DNA from: Armillaria gallica
Taxonomy: Eukaryota > Basidiomycota > Agaricomycetes > Agaricales > Physalacriaceae
Assembly (NCBI GenBank): GCA_037576215.1
Contig: JBANDB010000008.1
Span: 2,232,001 to 2,296,000 of the forward strand
Reading direction: 5' to 3'
Length of the DNA: 64,000 nucleotides
The position numbers were made by a program, and so were the translations under genes. The notes below the pieces were generated by a model. That model ran no database searches, was not told the origin of the DNA, and saw nothing but the letters and a program-made list of their open reading frames with translations. Shown here in pieces: positions 1-10,444 of the stretch (positions within the stretch are counted from its first letter, which is position 1; every line of letters starts with the position of its first letter).

Positions 1-815
1 CGTCGACAGGCTGTCCGAAAAAATGAACAGCTCGAAATTGCCTCGAAAATGGCAGAAAAGATAGAAAAAATGGGTAGAAAAACACGAATTTAATCCGAAA
101 TGGAACGCGTTTGAGTAATTAGAAGCTCAAAGGAAGGTAGATCGCGATTAGCAAACCTGTTGCCGAAATCCCGCCGGTCCTTCAGGGCTGGCCTTGTTTG
201 CTCTCCTTCCTGTACGACGACGACGACAATATGAAGACGATGGCAGGATCGTGCTGGAGGCTGTTCCCTGGCATCAGTCGTGCCCCTCTGTCGCACGACA
301 AACTCACGGTGACTTGTTTTTTCTGTGTCAATGATAGTGCGAAGCTGACACGGTCGTGAGTTAGTTTGACTCGTGGTGATTTTCCCATCTAATGGGACCA
401 TTGTCCGCTCTATATAGCATTGCCCTATCCTTCTCGTCCTTTGCCTCCTTGTCGTCACGTTTGAGCCCCAAAGCAGCAAGCGGCGCTTAGTTCATATTGA
501 CTGATCCTTGCTGTGGCCACGCTGCACGGTACCGTCGTGGGCTGACTCAAACCATATATGATATTCTCGGACGACGCCTTTTCCTCTTGGGGGCCATGCT
601 GGTGACGGTCGGTGGCTGCCGATCATTGCTTGTCCAATTGCTCAGTTGCCGCCCTTTGTCTTGATCAAGTGCCCGCTGTGGCATGCCCCGGTCTCTCTCT
701 TTTTCGGTCTGGTACTTTTGGGTTACGCCCACCGTCGATTGGTTGCGCTCTACTTCTCTCTCCTTTCCCTGTCAAGTGGATCCTACCCTCTCTTCTACCC
801 TTTGCTAGCATCGTC
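1..815. other. Intergenic / upstream region, no gene supported
   Basis: No open frame here has a convincing start, intron pattern or recognisable family. The frames present on the two strands are mutual shadows without domain signatures. The last ~250 bases, rich in pyrimidine runs, directly precede the ATG at 816 and probably contain the promoter and 5' leader of the first gene. I see no clear TATA box or other decisive motif. Confidence 0.5.
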
Positions 816-1728
816 ATGAGTGCCGAACTTGCAGCACGTCGTGTTGAGCTTCGCCAAAACATGGCCCATCGGAAGCCCGTCCCTGTGTATATTCCTTCGC
901 CTCCGTCGTCCCCCAATGTTAGTTTTTTCCAGGGCAAGAAGCCTGGTTATGCTTTCTCAATGTCTGCCGTAGACTCTCAGAACCTGCCACCGGTAAGTTG
1001 CCGCTGCTTTATCTTTTCGCTAAACATTCACCTGTGTTTCCTAGTTACCCGATGGATGGCGTGAAACCATCTCTCGTGCAACGTCGCTTCACTCTTTGGA
1101 CAATTCGGACAGATTCTACTATTCACCTAATAGCATCAGCTCGCCGGTTAGTTGCCACCACTTCCATTCTTGTTGACTTTATTTCTCTAATCTTGCTGCA
1201 GTCGCCCAGGAGCGGTCGCAGGTCCGTGTCTGCTGACGCTCGTTCCCGTTACTCAACCAAAAGTCCTGGTGGAGGGTCGCGCGCGTATCGGCAGGTGAGT
1301 GTACACGTATACTTGACTCACGAACAACACTCATGCTGGTTTAGAGCTATCGGCCGCCGACACCGCCTAAGCCTGCTGTTTATCGCAAGGACAGACCTGA
1401 AGATCACTTCGGTTCCCATTTTCAACTCCAGCAGGTAATTTATCAGGCCAGAGATCCTACAAATTATACTCATGAATTCTTTCAGAGCGAAAAATACGGT
1501 GCCCCGACATTGTCGACGCAGCATTCATTCATGACTGAAAAATCTCGATCAACCTTTGGTACCAGCGAGCTAGACTCGGGGACGAGCACGCCGGCATCTC
1601 AAGGCCAGGTGCCATCAGTACACGGTGTCACGGTTCTTCCTATGTTCATCGTAGCTAAGCCCAAGACTCGACAGCCTGAAAGCCGTGGCTGTTTTTCAGC
1701 GTTCTGGAGTCGGCTGTTCAGATACTAA
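816..1728 (+). CDS. Hypothetical basidiomycete protein, five exons
   Basis: I do not recognise a family. The ATG at 816 opens a frame that continues across four short GT-AG introns (993-1044, 1147-1201, 1295-1344, 1435-1485, each 50-55 nt) and stops at 1726-1728. All joins keep frame, which supports a real gene. The protein is about 230 residues, rich in Ser, Pro, Arg and Tyr, and looks largely disordered. Exon 2 encodes a patch beginning LPDGWRE and ending in FYYSP that loosely resembles a WW domain, but the second signature Trp is missing, so I do not claim one. The C-terminus ends in a Cys/Phe/Trp/Arg-rich patch (RGCFSAFWSRLFRY) that could be a membrane-associating or short linear motif. 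It has no signal peptide. Function is unknown. Confidence 0.7.
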
Positions 1729-2019
1729 TATGGTGGATAAAGACAATGTATTCTACATCTAGGCATGTACCCTAGTTAGTCTATTTAAATGGACACCCGC
1801 TGGCGGAACACTTCGTCTTGAGCCGGTCGAGACAAGCAAAGATAAACATAATGCCAACTTGTGGACCATCAGATACCCAGCTTGTACCCATCCCTCCCGT
1901 TGCCCACCAATGAGCATCTAGTGCGGAGCACCCTATAATCCCATCGATATCATTCGTGGCCGAATCAAATTTCGAAATCAACCTCGCTGGTCCGTCATCG
2001 CGTTGCTGGCCCACTCTGG

Positions 2020-4293
2020 ATGGCCCAGCAAAGTCCCACAACCGGGCGGGACAACCACGAACAGCGCTTGCCGCGTACGTTGGCAGAATTTCGTCTGCAG
2101 GAGGGCAGAGAGAATAGGAAACGTCGCCTACTGGCCTTGTGGCGACACATCCGAGTGCGTGGATATAATTTCGATCGGGAACCTAGCGCGAAAGCATTGG
2201 GAAAAGTCCCCGAATTGACTGAAAATGCGAAGAAACTACGAGCGGCGTATGAACATGAGCTCCTTGGTCGAGTGGGAGGCTGGAAGCAGTTCGTTGAGTA
2301 TGCCGAGGCCAAGGAAGTTGGTATGTCGCCTTGATCTCGTAACGAATCTTCTACTAACGCTATTCGGTGTCCAGAACTCTGGGCGATATTTCATGACGAG
2401 CTTGACTTGGACCGGAACGGCCATCTGGAAGCGGAGGAACTAGAATCAGCACTACGAAAGCGGGTTAGTCCAACTTGATGTTCCCAGCAATCTAGTCTCA
2501 ATGTTTCTTTGACTTAGGCATCACATTATCTCCAAATACACTATCGAATTCATGACATACTTGACGACTTATCCCCAATCGAGGACTGTAACTTTTGCTG
2601 AATTCCGGGATTTCCTCCTTTTGCTTCCCCGGAAAATTTCTACCACAGAGATTTACAAGTACTACCAGATGAACAAGTTTCTGGGAGATGACGGTAAAGG
2701 CGTGGCTCGTGTCACCATGGAAGGTGAGTCCTTGTGTGCCGCCAACACGCGTCGTTTGATACTACTACTGACTATATGCTAGGTGATGTCAGTCTGAGCG
2801 CCGAAGACAAGCCCCCAGACGGTCCCAGCAAAGCCGTGCCGAATACACAAGTACCAGCGATACCACAGCCCCTTCTTCCAGTACAGTCAACCTATGTCGA
2901 ACACGAGGAAGAGCAGGAAGACGATGGCGATGCCTTTGATGACAGCAATGGTTGGCTCGAAGGGCACACAGCTCTTAAATTTTTGTTAGCAGGAGGCGTT
3001 GCCGGTGCAGGTCCGTCGTTCCTATATACACACGGCACCACGCGTCCTCAAGCTTTCTCATTTTAGTCTCCCGGACGTGTACCGCACCCTTTGATCGACT
3101 CAAAATTTTCCTTATCACTCGTCCACCCGATCTCGGCGGAGCTACGCTTGCACAGACAGGCGGTGTGAATGTTTTGAGACACGCTGTGCGACGAATATAC
3201 TCCGAGGGCGGTGTGTTCGCATTCTGGACGGGCAATGGGCTGTCTGTTGCTAAAATATTCCCCGAGTCTGCGATCAAGTTCTTCGCGTATGAGTCTGCTG
3301 TTAGTGTTCAGCAGGAAGCCTTTGTTTTTCCACTGAATCGTTTGTTCCATCTCTCAAGAAACGTATGTTTGCCAAGTATTGGGATCATGTTGACGATCCT
3401 AGGGAGATTAGTGGCGTTAGTCGTTTTCTTTCCGGTGGGACTGGCGGAATAAGCAGTCAGCTATGTAAGTCGCGCCACTTAATCCTCTCTGATCTACACT
3501 TCATCTGCTTGTATCATTAGGTATATACCCCGTTGAGACGCTGAAAGTACGTCATAAACTCAAGGGTTCATTCCGCGCATTTCTGACATTGTTCTAACAG
3601 ACCCAAATGATGAGCAATACTGGAACGCGACGGACATTAATGTCCGCAGTGCGTCATGTATGGAGGCTTGGAGGGTTTCGAGCTTACTACCGTGGCCTAA
3701 CAGTAAGCCTTTCGTATTTGTCGCTTTCTGCTGTACCTCATCACCATGCCCCCCCTCCAGATTGGTCTTGTCGGTGTTTTCCCGTTCGCGTTTTCCTGCC
3801 CTACCACACGTTCCATCATTGACAAATTATTCTAGGTACTCCGCTATCGACATGTCAACCTTTGAGGCGCTCAAACTCGCGTACCTGCGCTCCACCGGCA
3901 AGGATGAACCCGGAATGCTTGCGCTGTTGGCGTTTGGGAGCGTGTCGGGGAGTGTGGGTGCTACGAGTGTGTACCCGATGAATTTGGTGAGGACGCGGTT
4001 GCAGGCGTCTGGAAGCTCGGGCATCCTGAGCGATATACGGGTGTGTTTGACGTTGCGAGTAAGACTTGGGCGCGAGAAGGGTGGAGAGGGTTTTATCGGG
4101 GCTTGTTTCCGACTTTGGCAAAGGTTTGTGTGTTCAGGGTAGATGGTGCATGTAGTGAACTAACACTTTACAGGTCGTCCCAGCAGTGTCGATATCCTAC
4201 GTTGTTTATGAACATAGTAAACGAAGGTATGTCTTCTCCTTGGTCGTGTCTGACTTGGATAGCTAAGCCCTTCTGCCTAGACTTGGTGTTTAA
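2020..4293 (+). CDS. SAL1: Ca2+-dependent mitochondrial ATP-Mg/Pi carrier (SAL1/SCaMC type)
   Basis: Inner-membrane carrier of the SLC25 family that exchanges ATP-Mg for phosphate under Ca2+ control. The N-terminal half carries an EF-hand (DLDRNGHLEAEE, about residue 110) and a second helix-loop region ending in FAEFRDFLLLLPRK. The C-terminal half has three carrier repeats with PX[D/E]XX[K/R]-type signatures: APFDRLK, YPVETLK and YPMNLVRTRLQ. I place twelve exons; the terminal one encodes only RLGV-stop (4281-4293), and the exon at 3761-3783 is 23 nt. The frame breaks three times by one base against clearly conserved protein: near 2457-2463 (between ESALRK and the GI of the next exon), near 2545-2551 (before FMTYL) and near 4017-4022 (GSSG to HPERY). 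These look like sequence deletions rather than decay, because protein similarity resumes immediately. The intended product is about 556 aa. Confidence 0.88.
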
Positions 4294-5223
4294 GATCTAT
4301 ATATTATTTTTACTCTTAATCTTCCCTAGATCAATTGCATACATGTATTTAATGAGCCAAGCATTATCATCGTCGTCACATCTTCCGACTTCCGTCCGAT
4401 GGAGTCGGACCAGTCTGAAGAGGCCATGTAGTTCCTATTGAGGGGATGAAGGACGGAATAACGACCAGGTAGACTGGAGGCACTTTGCCCTGATCGAGCG
4501 CATGGTATTTTGAAACTCCGCATGTACCTTAAGAAGTATAAATCAAACCACGTGACTTTGCCAAGATTTCTTCAGATATCAACTCTTTCTGCGTACTATC
4601 ACACACAAGATTTGGATTATATGTAAGGAAGGCCTCTTCATTTGAAACCAATAAAACAGGGTCTCATACCTATGAAATGATCAACCCATTTCTTCCGGCA
4701 CCTTGATGATCAGCTCCAGTGCTGTCCAGGTAAAATTTCGGTACTCTAAAAATGTATTTGACCCAAATACACCTCCCTGCTGTGTTTTCAAGTTATGCAC
4801 CACCTAAGTAAGGAGAGGAAGACTCGGAGACTGATCATCGTGCCGCCGGCGCAGCCTCGTATAGTATAGTCGGAGATTTAAAAAGCCATCGATCACGCAA
4901 AAGGGCGCCCAGTCTATCTCTATTTAAATGACAGGCGTCCAATGCTTCTGTGTAAAGGCCAACGTAAATTCATCGACAACGAGCAAATGCAAGAATACAG
5001 GATGATAGGTATAATGGAAGGCAAGGATAAATATCGTATCAACTGAATCGTTAATCCAAGTCATAAAAAGGGCATTATTAGCGGATGATCGTAGATAGTA
5101 TGGGGATGTGCGTGTGTAAAAACGAGCGAAATGAATGGGGGTCTAGTATGCAATGATATGTGTCAGTGTCGAAGACGTAGCGTAGGAAGTAATAACGAAT
5201 CCGAAGCCCCGTCAGGGTCGGTA
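4294..5223. other. Intergenic region between converging genes
   Basis: About 930 bases lie between the 3' ends of the SAL1-like gene (plus strand) and the TVP38-like gene (minus strand). No frame with coding character is visible. The stretch is AT-rich with scattered TATA-like runs and presumably holds the two 3' UTRs and polyadenylation regions. No RNA gene or repeat was recognised. Confidence 0.5.
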
Positions 5224-6769
5224 TCATGATGGGAGTACATCTTCCATCGCACGCTTCTCCTGCACGAGAATAGCCAGATTCGCGAACCGCTCCTGCCGCT
5301 CACGCGTTCGAGATCGGGAAGGAATTCTGATCTTGTCTCTCCATTCTTGTACCCAGGTCCATCTCGAGACTCGCTCAGACTCCGCGGGGCCGACTTCTTC
5401 GCCCGAACTCAACCACGCCCGTAGATGCTCGCGGCCTAATATTGGCGCTAATGAGAGAAATGACAGGAATACTAGTTTGACGATGATCTCTGGGGAAAGA
5501 AGGAGGGACGACACAGTTTGAGGCGTGGGAGAAGGTGCGGAAGCGACGGTCTGCAAGATATCCCCTATCTGTGATTACTTAAACATGAGCAAAAGAAGAA
5601 ATGGGTATTATTAAGACTTGCCTGGCAGGTAACAGCCGTCCACGGAAGAGAACCAATAAATGCGCCAAGAATACAATCCGCGATTGAGACACCACAAACT
5701 CCACAAGCAATATTAATACCGGACCAGGGGACGACGCCAATTAGCCGCAGAATGGATAAACGGATCCACGGTGACGTCGGCCTCGCTTCCGAATCAGTCT
5801 CGGCCTTTGACGCGCCACCCTCGAGCGCAGAACGCGTCAGATCCAGGGCTTTTGGAAAGAAATGGGTGAGGAAAGGAGCAAGCGGCTTGGAGAGAAGCGT
5901 AGCGCAAGTGGATCCAATGGTAGTAAGAAGGGTGAGAAGAAGGGTAGCATACGCAGGCGAGAACAAGGCGCCCGCAAGAACATTCTGTTGGCCGCAGAGT
6001 AAGTATCGTGTGACTTTGAGAAATATATGGAACGGACCCAGATTACACTACCTGGGATTGACCAAGCGTGCTTCCAGACGGCAGTGATTGCGAGAATTCC
6101 AATGACGTGGGCGAGCTGCGCTGGGCCACTCTGCGAATAACCATGGAGGTCGCGCCCTAACTCTGCGAGATCTGCGAGATTTTGCGGCCATGAGAAGGAT
6201 ATGGGCAGGGTCCTCAGGGCAAGGAAGACGAGCCCTGTTGATATCGGGAATAGAGAGATGACAAGGATGATAGGGAATTGGACCTAGAGACAATGACGAT
6301 TAGAGCATGAAACGTAACGAAAGACCGGTGTACGCACTGGGGGCAGACGCTGTAGCCAATTGTACGGTAGTGGGGAGACCGACGATTTCTCACTGAGCAC
6401 ATCGCCAAAGGATGTCTTGTGAGCTGAAGCCGACATTGGTAGAATGTAGTCATCTTCAGAGGCAGACCTCGGCGTCGAGGGCGTCGACCAGGACATCTTG
6501 TGGCTGGGAGCATGGACCGACTGGAGGATACGCGACGCAATCACAGCCAGCATATTAGATGGCTGTTCTGTCTGCTGTACGGGCTCCTCTGGCTCTGGAA
6601 CTGGCTCTGTAACCGGGGGAGAGATAGGCGAGTCGCAGGGGGATAGCTGTGGCTGTAGCAACGAGCCTGAGCGACGACGGCCCAGGGAGCGAATAGTGAG
6701 AGCAGGACAGAGGGTAGTGGAGGAAGCGCGGTTTCTGTTGAGTGGAGGAGGAGCAAGTGAATCTGACAT
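5224..6769 (-). CDS. TVP38: TVP38/TMEM64-family membrane protein (VTT domain)
   Basis: Golgi/ER polytopic membrane protein of the DedA/VTT family; yeast Tvp38 is a late-Golgi membrane protein. Four exons (6769-6338, 6283-6038, 5984-5622, 5568-5224) join in frame to give 461 aa. The first ~140 residues are a Ser/Pro-rich cytoplasmic region. The core then shows the family hallmarks: a membrane segment starting VQFPIILVISLF, a KHAWSIPGS-like turn followed by NVLAGALFSP, and the re-entrant motif RLIGVVPWSGINIACGVCGV, then FIGSLPWTAVTCQIGDIL. The tail is basic and charged, and probably cytosolic. Intron 3 uses a GC donor (CAG/GCAAGT at 5621-5616). A good GTAAGT...CGACAG intron (6831-6772) ends two bases before the chosen ATG and is probably a 5' UTR intron; no in-frame upstream exon was found. 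Confidence 0.88.
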
Positions 6770-6771
6770 GA

Positions 6772-6831
6772 CTGTCGAAAAAAACAGCCCAGTAAAATGT
6801 ATTCCGCCGGATCCGTACTATCATCACTTAC
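6772..6831 (-). other. Probable 5' UTR intron of the TVP38-like gene
   Basis: On the minus strand a consensus donor GTAAGT begins at 6831 and an acceptor (pyrimidine-rich, ending CGACAG) ends at 6772, immediately before the start codon at 6769. The 60-nt length matches other introns here. None of the three upstream frames joins cleanly to the MSDSLAPPP start, so I interpret it as an untranslated-leader intron. Confidence 0.5.
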
Positions 6832-7206
6832 GGCATCAACATGACTCATCGCTTTTGTGTAAGCGCTTGGCACGGATTCGGATTCGGAGGAAGCCTCTCC
6901 ATACCAACTCGTCGTTTCAACCCTGGATGTTTCCCCCGCTCTCGCAGTCCGTATCGCATTCCGCAATGGGCGAGCAGGGAGGGTCTGCTGCAGGAAACTC
7001 GGTCGTACGATTTATCGTGATCCAATGATATCGGCACACTTTCATCCGGGCCATTACTCATGCATACACCGGTCATCATCGGCATATTATATCGGGTGAC
7101 GCATCAAATTTGTCTCCAGTCAGCATTCAGTCGGTCAGCAGAATATATCGATTGCTTTTTGGGAACATAATCATATCGATTGAACATAATGAAAACCCCA
7201 GCATAT

Positions 7207-7662
7207 CTAGTGTCCTGCCCTCCTGCTCTCCTGGATGATCGTCGAGAGCTCCTCCAACTTGCGTTTTGACCGCAAAAGAGTGCCGAGCTGTAAAAAAAGT
7301 CGGTCAACAGTCGTCATACCAGCCCAAAATTTACTGACCCTCTTCTTCGTCAACTTTCTCGCCTTTTTGTCCTGGAGAATAAATTAGTACCTTCGCAATG
7401 CAGTCATTATTGTTGTCGTACCTTTGAGTTCCTCAGCAGCTCCATCACCCGACGCTCATACGCTGAGAATCCAGCAACCTCACGGACAACAGACCGCACA
7501 AACTTGGTCTTGGCGGATTGGATGCCCTTGCGCTGGCTGGGGCGCACGGCTTTTTCGATGGGGGTCGTGGGGTGGCCCTTGTTGAGGCCAGTCCGTAGGT
7601 CTGCATTCACCAGATCAGCACGCATTTGTCGAAAATACTCAGCACTCACTGGTTCGGGTCAT
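7207..7662 (-). CDS. RPL36: 60S ribosomal protein eL36 (L36e)
   Basis: Large-subunit cytosolic ribosomal protein. Four exons (7662-7650, 7600-7422, 7371-7339, 7287-7207) join exactly to a 101-aa protein, the usual size for eL36. The first exon is only 13 nt (MTRT plus one base), which decides the start: the longer frame through exon 2 cannot give the conserved N-terminus. Diagnostic segments are [40 protein letters not shown] and a highly basic C-terminal half ([21 protein letters not shown]) ending SRRAGH. The early intron right after the start is typical of fungal ribosomal protein genes and often contributes to high expression. No oddities in sequence. Confidence 0.97.
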
Positions 7663-8025
7663 TTTGTCGGGGGTCTTGAGGATATTGTCTGGCAGCGACC
7701 GTAAAGTTTGGCTTAACCCTCGTGTAGTCACGTGTGACTGTGGCTGCAGCTGTATAGTTGCTTGCGTAATCTTCCCACACTCCGATTAGATTGTTCACTG
7801 CGATTAGATTGTCTGATCTAATCGCCCCCTGGAATTTCACCAGTTACTCTTGAACGCGTCGAATACCTCTCTTGGATACTAGGCGACGCGTCTCTGGCCT
7901 AAGAAATACAGTTTGCTCAGTGACAACCTTGGTCGTTGTCGTTCTTCGCTTGGAAGCCGAGGCCTATTATATCATTCGATAACTGCGCATAATGATCCCT
8001 GACTGCCTTCTGTCTGCTTCCTTCC

Positions 8026-10017
8026 ATGTCCTCCGAGACGATTCCTCTCCTTGAAGAGGCCTCCAGTGACGACTGTGAGGATGTTTACAATCGCTTCTCA
8101 CCAGCCAGGAAGAGGACCATTGTAGCACTGGTGTCGTGGAGTGCTTTACTTCCTAGTAAACTTCAAATGCGATTGTTGTGAGCGAGGATACTCAACTTTC
8201 GGTCTCTAGTGTTCGCCTCTGGCACCTTTGTTCCTTCCATACCCCAAATCGCCACAGACCTCGATTCAACGGGTCCGATGATTAGGTTGGTGTTGTTCTA
8301 CAGCAATGACGAACTTGCCGTTAACTTTGGCGCAGCTTCGCAGTGAGCCTCTCCATCCTTGCGTCCGCCATAGGTGCAATGGTGTTTGCCACCTACTCCT
8401 CCTTTTGTACGTATCCCCTTCCTTATATTCCTACCGACCCGACCTATCTGTCCACTTAGACGGCCGGCGCCCCGTCTACCTCATAGGCACCCCCTCCTCT
8501 GCATCGGCTCCATCGGCGTCGCACTCTCCAACAACGTCCCAGAAGTAATGATATGGCGCCTCATCCAAGCACTCGGCACTTCCGGAGGCATGTCCGTCGG
8601 CGCTGCAGTCATAGGCGATATCTACAAGCTCACCCAACGGGGAACCGCAATGGGTATATTCTTCGGTGTATGGCCGTCCGCATGCAATAAATAGCTATCG
8701 CTGATTCATCCCATCCTGCGCAGGCATCCCTTTTGGGACCGGCACTCGCACCCGTTGCAGGTGGTGAGTTATGATCTTTAGGTCGCTGTTAATGGGAGTT
8801 TTGAGGATCTCTTTCTAGGTTGGGGTGCCCATTATGCGTCATGGAGATGGACGCAGCTTTCTCTCGCCGTATGGGGCCTGCTGGCTTTTTTAGTGATCTT
8901 GTTGTTCTTCCCAGAGACAAGTCACCCAGGATCTCGGGGGATCGACAAGCTTCGCGAACTTGAAAGCGAACCCCGAAGCGCTGGATATGGGTATGGCTTA
9001 ATCCCTTTGCATCTCTGAGTATGCTGCGGAGCCCAAACCTTCTGCTTGCTGTGAGTGCGTTCTGTCATTTCGGCTTGGATTTGTCCTTCAATGTATTATA
9101 CTTCAGACACTCGCCGGAGCAGCTGTATTAATTACGGATTACGGTATGATTTACCTTTTCTCTATCCTGACACGCTCTGACCGTTATTCACCAGTCCTAC
9201 TCATGCCTGTGGCCTACACTGTGTGCGTAGCGTCGCCCACGTTTGATGCCAGCCACTCACCACATCAATTACCCAGGGCGTCAAATATAACATTACCAAC
9301 GAATTTCTTATCGGTGCATGCTTCATCCCCTGCGGACTGGGTAATATAAGTTAGTCCTCTGTTGCTCAGACTGCACGGCTACTCATCTTGCTATCTCCAG
9401 TCGGCGCCCCCATAGCGGGTTGGCTCTCAGACCGCGTGGTCATCGCCTCCCGCACCAAATACGGTACTGACATATGGCGGCCCGAATCACGTCTTATAGC
9501 CGCCCTTCCAGGGGCCATGCTCCCCGTCCCTCTTTCAGTCCTCATATCCGGACTTGTAACGCACTTTGTCGAGGACAAGGTCGGGCTGATACTGAACCTC
9601 TTTGTTTCTTCATGAATGGGATCGGTGTGGACCTGGTACTAACTCCGGCGACAGCGTATGCCGTGGATGTTGTCCACGAGAGGAGCGCAGAGGTCATGGC
9701 TGCTACTACGTATGTGTCCATGTTTTCTGTAGCTCAGGTTGAGTTTGACTCGCGGACATTGTCATTTGAAGTGGGTTGAGGGCGATCGTGCTTGCAGCTG
9801 CGACGTCAGGGATCTTGCCCTCGATTAAACATATAGGCGTGCTTGTGACTGACGTGATCGCGACTGTTATTGCATGGTCTGCGTTTGTGTAGGTTTTTTT
9901 AAATACTTTGATCATGATTTGATTCATCGGTTTCATAGGATGATCTGGGTGGTCATTCGGTATGGTCAGAGAATGCGTGAATGGGTGGATGTTGGTTATC
10001 CATTGAAAAATGTGTAG
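8026..10017 (+). CDS. MFS transporter, DHA1-like multidrug/metabolite exporter
   Basis: Plasma-membrane major facilitator carrier with 12 predicted membrane segments, of the fungal DHA1 (Tpo/Qdr-like) type. Twelve exons from ATG 8026 to TAG 10015-10017 encode about 466 aa. Signatures include FASGTFVPSIPQI in helix 1, the loop GRRPVYLIGTP (motif A position), WRLIQALGTSGGMSVGAAVIGD in helix 4, GPALAPVAGGW (motif C, antiporter signature) in helix 5, and FPETSHPGSRG in the central loop. The frame slips by one missing base in three places: the C-run at 8489-8494 (GTP to LLCIG), the G-run at 8989-8991 (AGYG to WLNPF) and the T-run at 9605-9607 (ILNL to FMNGI). Each slip lies in or beside a homopolymer. 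The gene converges on the siderophore-type carrier downstream. Substrate cannot be inferred. Confidence 0.85.
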
Positions 10018-10444
10018 GGTTTCCGATTTTAGAGCATGCAGTGCTACCGATTGTAATATAGACTAGTATGTACCCTCTCGACTGTCAGCTTTGTTTAATT
10101 CTAGAACATATAGACACTGGATGTCGTTTTCAAGATGGCCTTCAGTCCAAACGGTTCAATGTTCATCAGCGCCAGATCGGAAACGATGCAAGGTCGTTCC
10201 AGAATGCGAGGTGCATTAGGTGGTTCTTGTGCGTGCACCATGGTCCATCAAGTTCCTGGACCTTATCAGATAACAAACTGGTTATCCGATATGATTCCAC
10301 CTGATTACACTATTCCTTACGAGGTCTTCTTCGTTTACCCGCTAAACTTTCCCCCAGAAGGAATTATCTCAAAAGACCACTATATATAGCCAACTATATA
10401 TAGGACTGCCATATGATCTGTTATGATCTATAATTATACCAAGT
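10018..10444. other. Intergenic region between converging MFS genes
   Basis: The 427 bases between the stops of the two converging transporter genes contain two overlapping plus-strand frames (about 10068-10389) without family resemblance or splice support. I regard them as chance. The stretch near 10375-10440 is AT-rich with TATATA runs, compatible with 3' processing signals. Confidence 0.45.

Noticed and set aside
2464..2495. A 32-nt alternative intron in the SAL1-like gene that would restore one frame
   Set aside because: It is shorter than any credible intron here, adds the non-conserved residues SQCFFDL, and still leaves the second frame break unexplained.
7646..7840. Minus-strand frame upstream of eL36
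   Set aside because: The eL36 N-terminus is fully explained by the 13-nt first exon at 7662; the longer frame gives no ribosomal protein similarity.
10068..10389. Two overlapping plus-strand frames between the converging MFS genes
   Set aside because: No splice support, no homology, and they overlap each other in different frames.
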